NCBI RefSeq assembly: GCF_025751555.1
Contig: NZ_JAOWLB010000025.1
Location: forward strand, 1 to 59,789
From: Ruegeria aquimaris
GTDB taxonomy: Bacteria; Pseudomonadota; Alphaproteobacteria; Rhodobacterales; Rhodobacteraceae
Direction: 5' to 3'
Length of the DNA: 59,789 nt
The notes under the pieces were generated by a model. The model was not told where the DNA came from. It did not search any database and saw nothing but the letters and a program-made list of their open reading frames with translations. Shown here in pieces: positions 27,442 through 36,446 of this stretch (positions are counted from its first letter, which is position 1; each line of letters starts with the position of its first letter). The position numbers and the translations under genes are program-made.

Positions 27442-27590
27442 TGCCTGCGTCCCCTGATCTCCGAGCAGTTGCTCCCCCGGTGTTGAAGCGCACTATATGT
27501 TGTGGGTGTTGGGAAGGGAAGCGGTCACGTTGCCTTGACGTGCCCGGACCGGTTCCGCGGGCCGGGTCACGAGGGCAAGGACCAAAAAAA

Positions 27591-27655
27591 CCGGTTTTGT
27601 ACGGCAAATTGGCCGTTTTGTCCCTGTGCCACAGGAGGAATTGACCGTTTTGTAC
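27591..27655. repeat. Short direct repeats upstream of mipZ
   Basis: Three copies of a (C/G)CGTTTTGT(A/C)C-like word lie at 27591-27602, 27612-27623 and 27644-27655. The last two extend to AATTG(G/A)CCGTTTTGT and are spaced 32 bases apart, about three helical turns. They lie between mipZ and RTX-3 and may be protein-binding sites or decay; function unknown. Confidence 0.4.
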
Positions 27656-27694
27656 AGGCCCGGTCCGGGCCTGCCGCCGCATCACAGGCAAGAG

Positions 27695-29992
27695 TCAGGC
27701 CAGCAGGTCAGCCACCTCCGAGCCGATTTGCAGGTTGATACTGGACTGCCCCGCGCCATCGACCAGCGCCCACATGATCTGGCCGGTGGGGCGGAAAGTC
27801 ACGAAGGCTTCCGCAATGGTATCGTCGCCCGAGCGTTCGCCTTCGGCGTTTGCTGCGTGGTTGAATTGAACCAGGAACTGGTCCCTGGTGGCAGAGGCGA
27901 TGCCGAACAGCAGCACGTCGCCCTCGGCTGCGGTGTAATCCTGCAGCCAGTCCGAGCCGTGGCCCGCGACGCCGACGTGAAAGAACCTGTCGGCCCCGGT
28001 GCCTCCGTTAATGCGGTCGGACCCGAATCCGCCGTTGAGGAAATCGTTCCCCGCATTCCCGAAAATGATGTCGGAAAAGGCAGAGCCGGTGATGACATCG
28101 TCGCCATCTTGCCCGCGCAGGTCATCAGCCCCGGCTCCGCCAGCAATGGTGTCATTGCCGCCCATGCCAAAGATCAGGTCGTTGCCGTGGCCGCCATCCA
28201 CACTGTCGTTACCCTCCCCGGCAAAGATGACGTCTCGCAGATCGCTTTCACTGTCGCCGCCAATGATCGTGTCGTCGCCGTCGTCACCGACGAGGTTGTC
28301 GGCCCCGTCGCCGCCGTTCAGGAGATCATTGCCGCCGTCGCCCGTGATGGTGTCGTCGCCATCGCCGCCATCGAGCGTATCGTCGCCGCTGCTGCCAATG
28401 AGCCTGTCGTCGCCGTCGCCACCCGACAGGCTGTCATTGCCCTCAGCGCCAAAGAGAATGTCCGTGCCTGCGCCACCCAGCAACACGTCGTCGCCGTCGC
28501 CGCCATCGAGGAAGTCAACGCCGTTGCCGCCGTCCAGCACATCGCCGCCGCCATTGCCATTGAGCGTATCGTCGCCGCTGCTGCCAATGAGCCTGTCATC
28601 GCCGTCGCCACCCGACAGGCTGTCATTGCCCTCAGCGCCAAAGAGAATGTCCGTACCTGCGCCACCCCGCAACACGTCGTCGCCGTCGCCGCCATCGAGG
28701 AAGTCAACGCCGTCGCCGCCGTCCAGCACATCGCCGCCGCCATTGCCATCGAGCGTATCGGGTCCGTCCCCACCGGAAATGACGTCGCTCATCGCCAGAC
28801 CCGTGAGGTAATCGCCGTAGGCGGTCCCCTCTTGCATGAAGCCGACCTGTTCGCCGAAGGGCGTCGGCGCGAGCGTGGTGATCGTGCCGCGCGCGGCCAG
28901 GAGGTTTCCGCTTTCGTCGGTTGGCGACCAGACGGTGAGAAACCGCAAGTTCTGGTGCAGCGGATCGACAAGGGCCGTGAACGTGAACGTGCCACCCAAC
29001 CCCGTGGTTCTCTGGCCCACGAGGTCGGAAATGACCGCGCTTCCGCGTTCGTTTCCATCGAAATCGAAAAAGATCACCTCTGCTGCGTCGATGATCCCGG
29101 ACGTACCCCTGGGGCCACCCTCGATAACGACAAGGACGGCAAAGCCAAGACCGGGCACCTCGACCACCCTGGCTTCGACGAACCCGAACCCGAGAAAATC
29201 GTTTGTCAGTGTCCGTATCGCGCCGGAGTCCGGCTCGATCAGATTGATCTGGATGCTGCCAAGAATGTTGCCGCCCTCGGTAATGCTCTGGCGCTCGCGC
29301 GTGATGCCTACCTCGACAACCGAGTTGCCCGCAGCGGTTTTGATACTTGACGAAAAATCGACATTCCTCGGATTGGCGTAGGTCGGCACAAGACCATCTT
29401 CCGTGGTGAAGGAGGTCGCTTCGATCAACTCGCCACGTGTGCCGCTGAAACTGAAGGGAGCGACCAGTCCGAACCCGCCATCAAGGATGAAACTCGGGGC
29501 TTGGGTGCGCAGCAGGACGGGCGGATCGAGCGGTCTGAGCGTTTCGCTGTCGACCCGGGAAATAAAGAACCCCGCTTCGTCAAAGCCTTTCAGCCACAGG
29601 TCGGGACTGCCGGGAATGGCCGAGAAATTCGGTTGCGGGTCCAAACTGCCCAGAAAGATCCTGGCCGGCAAGATGAACGCACCGGTTTCATTGCCGGATG
29701 CGTCGAACAGAGTTGCGTGGGTTCGACCGCTGTCCGGGGAGGAATCGTTGATCTGCGACAGCACGGCAAAGCCGCCGCCGTCGCGCTCGACCATCGAAAT
29801 GGCCCTATGTGCAAGGATAATGTCGGCATCGATCCGCGATGCACTGCCGTCGGGTCCAGCACCAAAGACGGCCAATTGCTCTGGTGCGGCATCAATCCCG
29901 GCCAGCAAAGCGGCAAAGCCGCCGTTCACCAAGGCCTGAACGGATTGGACGAAGAACGCATCGGCTGTGGATTCGATCTGGAAGGATGTCAT
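27695..29992 (-). CDS. RTX-3: calcium-binding RTX protein with unrecognised N-terminal region
   Basis: 765 residues. Residues ~1-400 are a beta-rich region with short repeats (for example [20 protein letters not shown] and [11 protein letters not shown]) that I cannot assign; an adhesin-like or propeller fold is possible. Residues ~405-650 are RTX nonapeptides, including a perfect-phase internal duplication. The last ~110 residues are the shared C-terminal domain ([18 protein letters not shown]), the most divergent of the eight copies. No signal peptide. The ATG at 29992 gives [14 protein letters not shown]; a TTG two codons upstream is less likely. No Shine-Dalgarno is obvious. Confidence 0.82.
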   Translation of the reverse strand: MTSFQIESTADAFFVQSVQALVNGGFAALLAGIDAAPEQLAVFGAGPDGSASRIDADIILAHRAISMVERDGGGFAVLSQINDSSPDSGRTHATLFDASGNETGAFILPARIFLGSLDPQPNFSAIPGSPDLWLKGFDEAGFFISRVDSETLRPLDPPVLLRTQAPSFILDGGFGLVAPFSFSGTRGELIEATSFTTEDGLVPTYANPRNVDFSSSIKTAAGNSVVEVGITRERQSITEGGNILGSIQINLIEPDSGAIRTLTNDFLGFGFVEARVVEVPGLGFAVLVVIEGGPRGTSGIIDAAEVIFFDFDGNERGSAVISDLVGQRTTGLGGTFTFTALVDPLHQNLRFLTVWSPTDESGNLLAARGTITTLAPTPFGEQVGFMQEGTAYGDYLTGLAMSDVISGGDGPDTLDGNGGGDVLDGGDGVDFLDGGDGDDVLRGGAGTDILFGAEGNDSLSGGDGDDRLIGSSGDDTLNGNGGGDVLDGGNGVDFLDGGDGDDVLLGGAGTDILFGAEGNDSLSGGDGDDRLIGSSGDDTLDGGDGDDTITGDGGNDLLNGGDGADNLVGDDGDDTIIGGDSESDLRDVIFAGEGNDSVDGGHGNDLIFGMGGNDTIAGGAGADDLRGQDGDDVITGSAFSDIIFGNAGNDFLNGGFGSDRINGGTGADRFFHVGVAGHGSDWLQDYTAAEGDVLLFGIASATRDQFLVQFNHAANAEGERSGDDTIAEAFVTFRPTGQIMWALVDGAGQSSINLQIGSEVADLLA
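28376..28753. repeat. Tandem 189-bp duplication inside RTX-3
   Basis: Two adjacent copies of exactly 189 bases (63 codons, seven nonapeptides) start at 28376 and 28565 and differ at only a handful of positions. The unit adds one set of calcium-binding turns to the RTX-3 parallel beta roll. The length is a multiple of three and of the 27-base nonapeptide period, so the frame is kept. Confidence 0.85.
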
Positions 29993-30491
29993 GATCAACC
30001 CGTTTGAAAAGTCTCGGGTTGCCGGACTTGGGCCCGATCAGCGTGACGCTAGGCGCGCCCCCCAGTTCGTGTCAATCGACTTCATTCAGGCGTCCCGACA
30101 GCCTGCTAGCAGGCCAGAAACGGACCTTTGTCCGGGGATCGCCAACGTTGTCCGATCAGGCCGTAGGTTCCGATCCGGAACCGCCCTTGGCGCGCGCCGT
30201 AAGCCTGTTCCGTCCAAGGGCACGAAGAGTTCATGCCGGTTGTTCAGTACGCACTGATTGAGTATGCCCAGCGCTTGTGCCGGAACGTCTACGAGAATGA
30301 ACAGGAAGCTTGTCAGGGGTATTTGCAACGGCTCTTGGCACAAGAAGCCCGGGTTGGCAGAGGCATTTGCCCTTTCGGATCGCAGCCTTCCCAAGCGCCC
30401 TTGAGGTGAAAAAGGGCAGATCTTAGTGTCAAGTCTACTTAGGCAGGGAGATTGGAACTTCTTCCAATCCAAGTTATCAGGTATCAGCTTC
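29993..30491. other. Intergenic stretch between RTX-3 and RTX-4
   Basis: Nearly 500 bases without a supported gene. A + strand frame of 58 codons (30233-30409, product MPVVQYALIEYAQRLCRN and on) is amphipathic but has a weak ribosome site and no recognised relative; I do not call it. A 17-base palindrome with arms GGTTCCG/CGGAACC and a three-base centre is at 30166-30182 and may be an operator. Confidence 0.5.
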
Positions 30492-32855
30492 TCAGGCCAA
30501 GAGGTCGAACACCTCGCTGCCGATCTGGAGGTTGATCGACGACTGCCCCGCGCCATCCACCAGCGCCCACATGATCTGACCCGTCGGGCGGTAGATCACG
30601 AAAGCCTCCTGCACCGCATCGTCGCCCGCACGCTCACCTTCGGCGTTCTGGGTATGGGCGAAGTTGACCTGGAAATCGGCGCGGGTGGCGGCGGTATTGC
30701 CGAACAGGAGGGCATCGCCCTCGGCAGAACTGTAATCCTGCACCCAGTCCGACCCGTGGCCTTCGACTCCGACATGGAAGAACTTGTCGGCGCCCGAACC
30801 GCCATTGATGCGGTCATGGCCAAAGCCGCCATTGACGAAATCGTTCCCGGCGCCGCCAAAGACCAGATCCGAGAAGGCGGAACCGGTAATCACATCATCC
30901 CCGTCCTGCCCCTGGATCTCATCGACGCCAAAGCCGCCCGCGATAGTGTCGTTGCCGCCCTGACCGAAGATGAGGTCATTGCCCGCGCCCGCATCGACGC
31001 TGTCATTGCCCTCGCCCGCATAGATCACGTCGCGCAGGTCATCCTCGGACGGGCCGCCGATGAGGGTGTCATCGCCATCGCCGCCGTTGAGCGTATCGGC
31101 GCCGAGCCCGCCATCAAGACTGTCATTGCCCGCCTCGCCGAGTAGCCGGTCGTTGCCATCGAGGCCCAGGATGGTGTCGTCTCCGGTGTCTCCGGTCAGG
31201 ACCTCGGCCGTGTCGGAGCCGGTGATGGTCCGGCCCGCGGGCGCGACATCCTCGAATGTCAGCGCGATGGTTTCGGAACGCGCACCGCCCGCACCGTCGG
31301 TGACACGCAGGGTGACCTCTGCGGCGGTTGCCCCGGCCAGACCGGCGGCCAGAACGAGGTTGCGGCCATCGAGCGCGAAAAGTCCACCCGCGTCATCGGT
31401 GAGCGCAAGGGTGAGCGCCTGATTGTCGGGATCGCTGAGGCCGACGGTGCCGACGCGGGTTCCCGGTGCCGCGTCATTGCCGATAGTCGCGGCGAAGAAC
31501 ACCGGCGCGTCCGGGGCGCGGTTTTCGGTGCCAAAGGCCACCAGCGCGATCGGGTCGGAGCGGCCCCGGGTGATGATATCGGAAATGTCGGTGTTGATGT
31601 CGGCCACTTCGAACGTGCCTGCAGGCGTGCCGTCGGTCAGCCAAAGCTCGCCGCCGCCGTTGAAATAGACATAGTCGCCCGCCGCGAAGAGACCGCCCGC
31701 GGAGACATTTTCCGCCAGCATCCGGGTGCCGTCGGGGGTACCATCGGTGATCCAGAGGTCATTGCCCGTCGCCCGGTCGTCATTGGCGCGGAACACGACG
31801 CGGCTGCCGTCGCCGATGGGGGTGAATTCGCGCTCGCCCACGAAATCGGTGTTGCCGGGGGTCAGGTCGGCCAGCTGGACGGTGCCGGACGCGGTGCCGT
31901 CGGTGATCCAAATTTCCTCGCCGGTGGTGCCATCGTCGGCCTCGAAGATGATCCTGTTGCCCAGCCGCGTCAGTTCGGCCGGGTCGGAGCCTTCGAGGCC
32001 CGGGTTTATGTCGACCAGCAGTCGGGTACCGGTCTCGGTGCCGTCACTGACCCAGAGTTCCCGGCCACCGCTGGCGCCGGGCCGGAACCCCCCGTAGGCG
32101 CTGAACACGACCGTGTCGCCCAGAACGGTTATGTCGTTCGGGGAACCGGACGTCGATCCGCCCGCGATATCGGCGACTTGCACGGTACCGTCCGCCGTGC
32201 CGTCGGTTCGCCAGAGCTCGATCCCGAATTCCGTGGTCTTGCCGCTGAAATACATGTGCGGCCCGGCGGTTCCGGTTTCTTCCAGGAAGGTGACGCCGCT
32301 CTGATTGGGGCTTTCGGGGATCAGGGCCTTGACCAGGCGGGTTCCGGCTTCGGTGCCGTCGCTGCGCCACAGTTCCAGCCCGTTGCCGTCATTGGCCCGG
32401 AACAGAAGCCCGTCCTGGAAGGCCGTGAAAAACTGACCGGCGCCACTGCCGGGACCCGGGTTGATGTCGCGCAGCGCCCGGGTTCCGTCGGCGGTACCGT
32501 CACTTGCCCAGACCTCGCCGCCCAGGTCCGGGTTCAAGGCGGAGAAATAGAAGGTGCCGTTGATCGCGCGGATCTCGGTCGGGTCGGCATTGCCGGTGCC
32601 GGGATGGATGTCGGCGACCCGAGACGCCGCGTTCACGCCATCGAGACGCCAGAGCTCGGAGCCGCCGGTTTCTTCGCTGGCCCAGAAAACCACCGTGTCG
32701 CCAATCGCCGCGGCGTAGGAGTCGAAGACCGACAAGGCGTCGCCCGGTCCCGGGTTGATGACAATCTGGGTGACCGTCCGGCTGCCAAGCTGGGTCACGA
32801 AGGCTTCGCGCCCTTCCGACCCGTCATCCGCCGAGAAAAGCAGATATCCCGCCAC
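30492..32855 (-). CDS. RTX-4: ELWxxDGT-repeat protein with cadherin-like and RTX domains
   Basis: 787 residues. Eight ELWxxDGTxxGT units (such as GLELWRSDGTEAGTRLVKAL, IELWRTDGTADGTVQVADI, DLWITDGTPDGTRMLAEN) occupy about 60-430 and predict a propeller-like fold. A cadherin-type domain follows (VGLSDPDNQALTLALTDDAG ... LVLAAGLAGATAAEVTLRVT, ~445-535), then RTX nonapeptides and the shared C-terminal domain. The start codon is GTG with GGAGGGAGAAAC upstream. No signal peptide; export by a type I system is expected. An extracellular binding or surface role is inferred. A 380-base tract inside its RTX/C-terminal part is nearly identical to RTX-8 on the other strand. Confidence 0.87.
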   Translation of the reverse strand: MAGYLLFSADDGSEGREAFVTQLGSRTVTQIVINPGPGDALSVFDSYAAAIGDTVVFWASEETGGSELWRLDGVNAASRVADIHPGTGNADPTEIRAINGTFYFSALNPDLGGEVWASDGTADGTRALRDINPGPGSGAGQFFTAFQDGLLFRANDGNGLELWRSDGTEAGTRLVKALIPESPNQSGVTFLEETGTAGPHMYFSGKTTEFGIELWRTDGTADGTVQVADIAGGSTSGSPNDITVLGDTVVFSAYGGFRPGASGGRELWVSDGTETGTRLLVDINPGLEGSDPAELTRLGNRIIFEADDGTTGEEIWITDGTASGTVQLADLTPGNTDFVGEREFTPIGDGSRVVFRANDDRATGNDLWITDGTPDGTRMLAENVSAGGLFAAGDYVYFNGGGELWLTDGTPAGTFEVADINTDISDIITRGRSDPIALVAFGTENRAPDAPVFFAATIGNDAAPGTRVGTVGLSDPDNQALTLALTDDAGGLFALDGRNLVLAAGLAGATAAEVTLRVTDGAGGARSETIALTFEDVAPAGRTITGSDTAEVLTGDTGDDTILGLDGNDRLLGEAGNDSLDGGLGADTLNGGDGDDTLIGGPSEDDLRDVIYAGEGNDSVDAGAGNDLIFGQGGNDTIAGGFGVDEIQGQDGDDVITGSAFSDLVFGGAGNDFVNGGFGHDRINGGSGADKFFHVGVEGHGSDWVQDYSSAEGDALLFGNTAATRADFQVNFAHTQNAEGERAGDDAVQEAFVIYRPTGQIMWALVDGAGQSSINLQIGSEVFDLLA
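30592..30971. repeat. Near-identical tract shared with RTX-8
   Basis: By eye, these 380 bases differ from the reverse complement of 54236-54615 at only two positions, while bases on both sides of the tract differ at roughly one in seven to ten. The sharp edges suggest gene conversion between RTX-4 and RTX-8. Confidence 0.75.
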
Positions 32856-32960
32856 GTTTCTCCCTCCTCAAGCATTTGATAATGCCCGAGGGTAACATGG
32901 GCGGTCGCGATTACCAAACCGGTCCGCCGGGCGCGCCGGGCATGCCGGCGCGGCGCGGGC

Positions 32961-34088
32961 TCAGCCCAGCAGGTCGAACAGATCGCTGCCGATCTGCAGG
33001 GTGATGCTGGACTGGCCCGCGCCATCCACCAGCGCCCACATGATCTGACCCGTGGGCCGGTAGATCACGAACGCCTCCATCACGTCGTCGTCGCCCGCCC
33101 GTTCGCCTTCGGCATTTGCGGTATGGGCGAAGTTGACCTGGAACTGTGTGCGGGTGGCTGTTTCGTTTCCGAACAGCAGCATGTCGCCTTCGGCTGCGCC
33201 AAAGTCCTGCACCCAGTCGGAACCATGGCCCTCGACCCCCACGTGAAAGAACTTGTCCGCGCCAGTGCCGCCGTTGATCCGGTCGGAGCCGAAGCCGCCA
33301 TTGACGAAATCGTTCCCGGCGCCACCGAACACGAGGTCGGAGAAGGCCGAACCGGTGATCACGTCGTCGCCGTCCTGACCTTGCAGCTCATCCACGCCGA
33401 AGCCACCGGCGATCGTGTCATTGCCATTGCCGCCGAATGCAAGATCATTGCCATAGCCACCGTCAATACTGTCCGCGCCGTCTCCGCCATAGAGGATGTC
33501 GCGCAGGTCCTGGATGGACGTTCCTCCGATGAGGTGGTCATTCCCGTCGCCGCCATTCAGCGTGTCGAGCCCATCCCCTCCGTTGAGGGTGTCATCGCCA
33601 CCAAGGCCAATCAATCGGTCATTGCCGAGGAAGCGGAACTCTTCGCTGGGCTCGGCGATGTCGTCATAGGTGTCGTCGCCTGTGACAACCCATGGCTCTT
33701 CATTCAGGACCCGGTCGAGAACCTCGGATTGAAGTCGCCCCCTGGCGATGCTCCCCTCGGTGCGATCAAGCAGATCGAACAGGGTCGATGCATCCAGGGA
33801 AAGACCGGTGATCTCGATCCTTTTCGTGATGATCAGCGGGTCGTGGATATACTCGCCAAAGGTCGCTGTGTAATAAAAGAAGCTCTCGATTTGCCCGGTC
33901 AGGAACGCAGGACCGGAATCGGGCGCATCTACGCCGCTGCCGATGATATCGACGCCTTCACTGAATATCGAACCGATCTTGGCCAGGCCGGGTTCTGCCG
34001 TGAGGGAGGTAATTCCATGATACCTGAGCAAGTCCACGAAATTCTCTGCCAGCCACGGAAGATGTCCTCGAAAACTTAGCTCCGGCAT
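32961..34088 (-). CDS. RTX-5: short RTX protein with unknown N-terminal domain
   Basis: 375 residues, the shortest complete RTX gene here. Residues 1-150 ([20 protein letters not shown] at the start; [20 protein letters not shown] later) form a compact domain I do not recognise; the pattern suggests a globular protein that could be a lipase-like or binding domain, but no catalytic motif is clear. RTX repeats cover ~150-265 and the shared C-terminal domain ~265-375. A purine-rich GGGGGGAA lies about 5-6 bases before the ATG. Two RTX genes (RTX-4 and RTX-3) follow downstream on the same strand. Confidence 0.8.
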   Translation of the reverse strand: MPELSFRGHLPWLAENFVDLLRYHGITSLTAEPGLAKIGSIFSEGVDIIGSGVDAPDSGPAFLTGQIESFFYYTATFGEYIHDPLIITKRIEITGLSLDASTLFDLLDRTEGSIARGRLQSEVLDRVLNEEPWVVTGDDTYDDIAEPSEEFRFLGNDRLIGLGGDDTLNGGDGLDTLNGGDGNDHLIGGTSIQDLRDILYGGDGADSIDGGYGNDLAFGGNGNDTIAGGFGVDELQGQDGDDVITGSAFSDLVFGGAGNDFVNGGFGSDRINGGTGADKFFHVGVEGHGSDWVQDFGAAEGDMLLFGNETATRTQFQVNFAHTANAEGERAGDDDVMEAFVIYRPTGQIMWALVDGAGQSSITLQIGSDLFDLLG

Positions 34089-34267
34089 GTCATTCCCCCC
34101 TTATGTCTTTGAATTCCTTAGATTAACCAGATCAACTCTGAAAGGCTCGGCCAAGGCCGTTCCTTTGCCTTGATCCCGGGAAACATAGCAATTTTTCTAT
34201 TTGTATGAACAGGCTCGGTCGTGACCACCCAATAGTGTGTCCTGAGTGCACCAATTGTTCGCTATCG

Positions 34268-34362
34268 TTGATCCTGCACCGCGTCGTTGCCCGCGCCGCC
34301 GAAGATCAGGTCGGATCAGGCCGAGCCGGTGACCACGTTGTCGCCGCTTTGCGCAAAGGCGC
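34268..34362 (-). pseudogene. RTX module remnant
   Basis: On the minus strand this stretch reads SGDNVVTGSA, stop, SDLIFGGAGNDAVQD, stop. It aligns with the conserved [23 protein letters not shown] segment of the RTX modules in this window, the phenylalanine codon having become TGA. Nothing of the remaining module is left. It sits between RTX-5 and the LysR gene, so it is a decayed ninth copy. The rest of 34089-34365 shows no gene. Confidence 0.72.
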
Positions 34363-34365
34363 CCC

Positions 34366-35334
34366 TTATGCACCATATGTCCGTTTGTCGATGTCAATTG
34401 CAGAGAGTTCCGCGGCACAGGCAGAGAGAAACGTGGCCTCGGCGTCAGATTGGCGACGGGCGGGATTGCTGACCAAATAGATGTTTACCAGCGGCAGGTC
34501 GTCGTATGGCGGCAATTGCCGGAGGCGTCCGGCGGCGACGTCCTGCTTGGCGACGTGCAGCGGTAGTGCCCCGATGCCGACATTCGCCATGATCATGCGC
34601 CGGATTTCATTCAAGCTGGAAGAAACGCCACGCCAGCTATCGGCCAGCCTGAGGCGTGTGCGCAGTCTGGATGTGGCCGCAAGGGGGCCGCCTTCGGCCT
34701 CGGTCTGAAACGCGACGAAAGGCTCGCCCTCGAGATCGGCCGGATCAATCTCTTTCACCCCGAACAGCGGATGGCGTGCCCCGCAATACAGCCCGAAATA
34801 CTCGCGATACAGCACCAGGGTTTCCAGATTCTTGGGAGGTTTGGAAAGCAGGCAAAGCCCGAAGCTTGCCCGGTTTTGCGAGACGATCGTTTCGACCTCG
34901 TTACTTTCAAAAACTGAAAACGAGTAGGTCACATTGGGATGGGCCTTGGTGAAGCTGTTCAGGAAATCGTCGAAATGATCCGAAATCACATGGCTGGTTG
35001 TCGCAATCGTCAGGTGGCCGCGCAGCTCGGCATGGGCCGCGTCCAGGAGCGAAGGGAGCTGCGACACCGACCCAAAGATCTTGGCGCATTCCGTGTACAG
35101 AACCTGACCCGCCCGCGTGACCGAAAACTCGTTGGGTTTCCGTACCACAAGCGTCTGCCCCGCGTGTTGTTCAAGCCGCTTGAGCGCCGCCGAGATGGTT
35201 GGCTGTTTCAAGCCGAGAAAGTCGGCCGCCTTGGATATGCCGTGCTGTTCGACCACGACCATGAAGGTGCGCAAGAGATTCCAGTCGAGGTTCCAGGGGA
35301 AGCGGTGTTTGTGCGGCTCAAGCATAGATTTCAT
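34366..35334 (-). CDS. LysR family transcriptional regulator
   Basis: 322 residues. The N-terminal winged helix-turn-helix spans about 15-75 (LRTFMVVVEQHGISKAADFL, then LKQPTISAALKRLEQHAG), followed by the linker helix and a periplasmic-binding-protein-like effector domain (RGHLTIATTSHVISD to the end). It diverges from the 35.5-44.9 kb operon by about 130 bases, so it very probably controls it, with the imported amino acid or a derivative as co-inducer. The ATG at 35334 or 35325 may be used; neither has a Shine-Dalgarno, and a palindrome overlaps the start, which suggests autoregulation. Confidence 0.87.
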   Translation of the reverse strand: MKSMLEPHKHRFPWNLDWNLLRTFMVVVEQHGISKAADFLGLKQPTISAALKRLEQHAGQTLVVRKPNEFSVTRAGQVLYTECAKIFGSVSQLPSLLDAAHAELRGHLTIATTSHVISDHFDDFLNSFTKAHPNVTYSFSVFESNEVETIVSQNRASFGLCLLSKPPKNLETLVLYREYFGLYCGARHPLFGVKEIDPADLEGEPFVAFQTEAEGGPLAATSRLRTRLRLADSWRGVSSSLNEIRRMIMANVGIGALPLHVAKQDVAAGRLRQLPPYDDLPLVNIYLVSNPARRQSDAEATFLSACAAELSAIDIDKRTYGA

Positions 35335-35373
35335 CTATATTGAAGATACTTAATATCTATTTGCGCAATATTG
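35324..35373. promoter_or_regulatory. Cluster of dyads, likely LysR operator
   Basis: Three dyads stand in 50 bases: ATAGAT-TTC-ATCTAT at 35324-35338, AGATA-CTTAA-TATCT at 35344-35358 and CAATATTG at 35366-35373. The first overlaps the LysR start, and the first two share the ATAGAT/AGATA half-site. Spacing and AT-richness suit LysR-type binding between divergent genes. Confidence 0.5.
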
Positions 35374-35465
35374 AGTGCCATGCAAGGTTTTTGCCAGTGC
35401 GGACGATTCCGCAGCGCGGTGCCGGAACAGGCCGATAGCGTGACATTACCAGGGAGAAGAACGAA

Positions 35466-36239
35466 ATGACTGCTCGCCGTACCATTTTGAAATCTGTATT
35501 TGCCGCTATCGGTCTTGCTGCATTCGGCATGACTGTTGCCGCCGAAGAGCTGGACACACTGAAAGAAAAAGGCGTGATCCGCATCGCGATGTCGGGCGCC
35601 TATCCTCCGTTCAATTTCGTCAACGATCAAAACAAGGTTGTCGGTTTCGACCCGGCCATCGGCACCGAGATCGCCAAGCGGATGGGGCTGGAAACGGAAA
35701 TCGTAACCACCGCATGGGACGGGATCATCGGTGGCCTGCTGGCGAACAAGTATGACGCCATCGTCGGGTCGATGACGATTACGGCGGAACGCGACGAAGT
35801 TGTCGACTTTGTCGGGCCCTACTATTCGGACAAGCGCGCGATCTTCACCAAGCCGGGCTCGGGCATTGCCAGCCTTGACGATCTGAAGGGCAAGAAGGTC
35901 GGCCTGACGCTTGGGGAAACCCACGAGGATTGGGCGCGCGAAAAGGGCTATGACATCAACACCTACAAGGGCCTGCCCGAGCTGCTGCTGGAGCTTGAAA
36001 ACGGACGGGTCGACGCCATCGTGAACGACTCGATCGCGGCCATTCTGGCGATGACCGAAAAGGGCCAGGCGTTCGAGATGTTCGCGGATCCGACCACAGA
36101 GCCCTTTGGTGCCGGCATTGCCATTCGCGAAGGCAACCCGCAGCTGGCGGCGGAAATGCAGAAAGCCCTGCAATCCATGATGGACGATGGCACCTATCTG
36201 GCCATTGCCAAAGAGTGGATTGGCGCAGACATTCGCTAA
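35466..36239 (+). CDS. Polar amino acid ABC transporter, substrate-binding protein
   Basis: 257 residues. A Sec signal peptide (TARRTILKSVFAAIGLAAF, cleavage near VAA-EE at ~26) is followed by a family 3 solute-binding fold: GVIRIAMSGAYPPFNFV, VVGFDPAIGTEIAKRMG and AERDEVVDFVGPYY are the usual motifs. It captures a polar amino acid or a derivative in the periplasm. GGGAGAAG precedes the ATG. First gene of the operon divergent from the LysR gene. The substrate is unknown; an N-acylated, beta- or D-amino acid fits the enzymes downstream. Confidence 0.9.
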   Translation: MTARRTILKSVFAAIGLAAFGMTVAAEELDTLKEKGVIRIAMSGAYPPFNFVNDQNKVVGFDPAIGTEIAKRMGLETEIVTTAWDGIIGGLLANKYDAIVGSMTITAERDEVVDFVGPYYSDKRAIFTKPGSGIASLDDLKGKKVGLTLGETHEDWAREKGYDINTYKGLPELLLELENGRVDAIVNDSIAAILAMTEKGQAFEMFADPTTEPFGAGIAIREGNPQLAAEMQKALQSMMDDGTYLAIAKEWIGADIR

Positions 36240-36249
36240 GGCGTCCTAT

Positions 36250-36271
36250 CCCCGCCGCCCGGGCGGCGGGG
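36250..36271. promoter_or_regulatory. GC-rich hairpin after the binding-protein gene
   Basis: A perfect 22-base palindrome (11-base arms CCCCGCCGCCC and its complement) begins 11 bases after the stop of the solute-binding gene. No T-run follows. As at tauA-tauB, it likely raises the level of the binding protein over the membrane components. A run of nine C follows at 36308-36316; no gene is seen in 36272-36446. Confidence 0.6.
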
Positions 36272-36446
36272 AGTTTCTGCTGCAATGTTCCGACCAGATC
36301 GCCAAGGCCCCCCCCCGATCATCCGGCCTCTGACGCGTCTTGTGTCGCGCCGGAACGTCGGTGCGACCGCCGGTTCCATAAGATAGAGTGATGTCACGCG
36401 AGAGCGGCCCGGCAAGATCCCGGCCGGAAACCCAAAGGAGTGAGAC

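Noticed and set aside
28200-28760. Regular short repeats resembling a CRISPR array
   Set aside because: The period is 27 bases, encodes GGxGxDxxx, and is not made of constant repeats and unique spacers. It is RTX coding sequence.
27626-29350. 574-codon + strand frame with repeats
   Set aside because: The apparent repeats ([11 protein letters not shown] and the like) are the complement of RTX nonapeptides of RTX-3. The same holds for 1182-2114, 3111-3905 and 51412-52035.
30233-30409. 58-codon + strand frame
   Set aside because: Protein-like at the start (VVQYALIEYAQRLCRNVYEN) but weak ribosome site, no relative known and no context; mentioned only in the intergenic entry.
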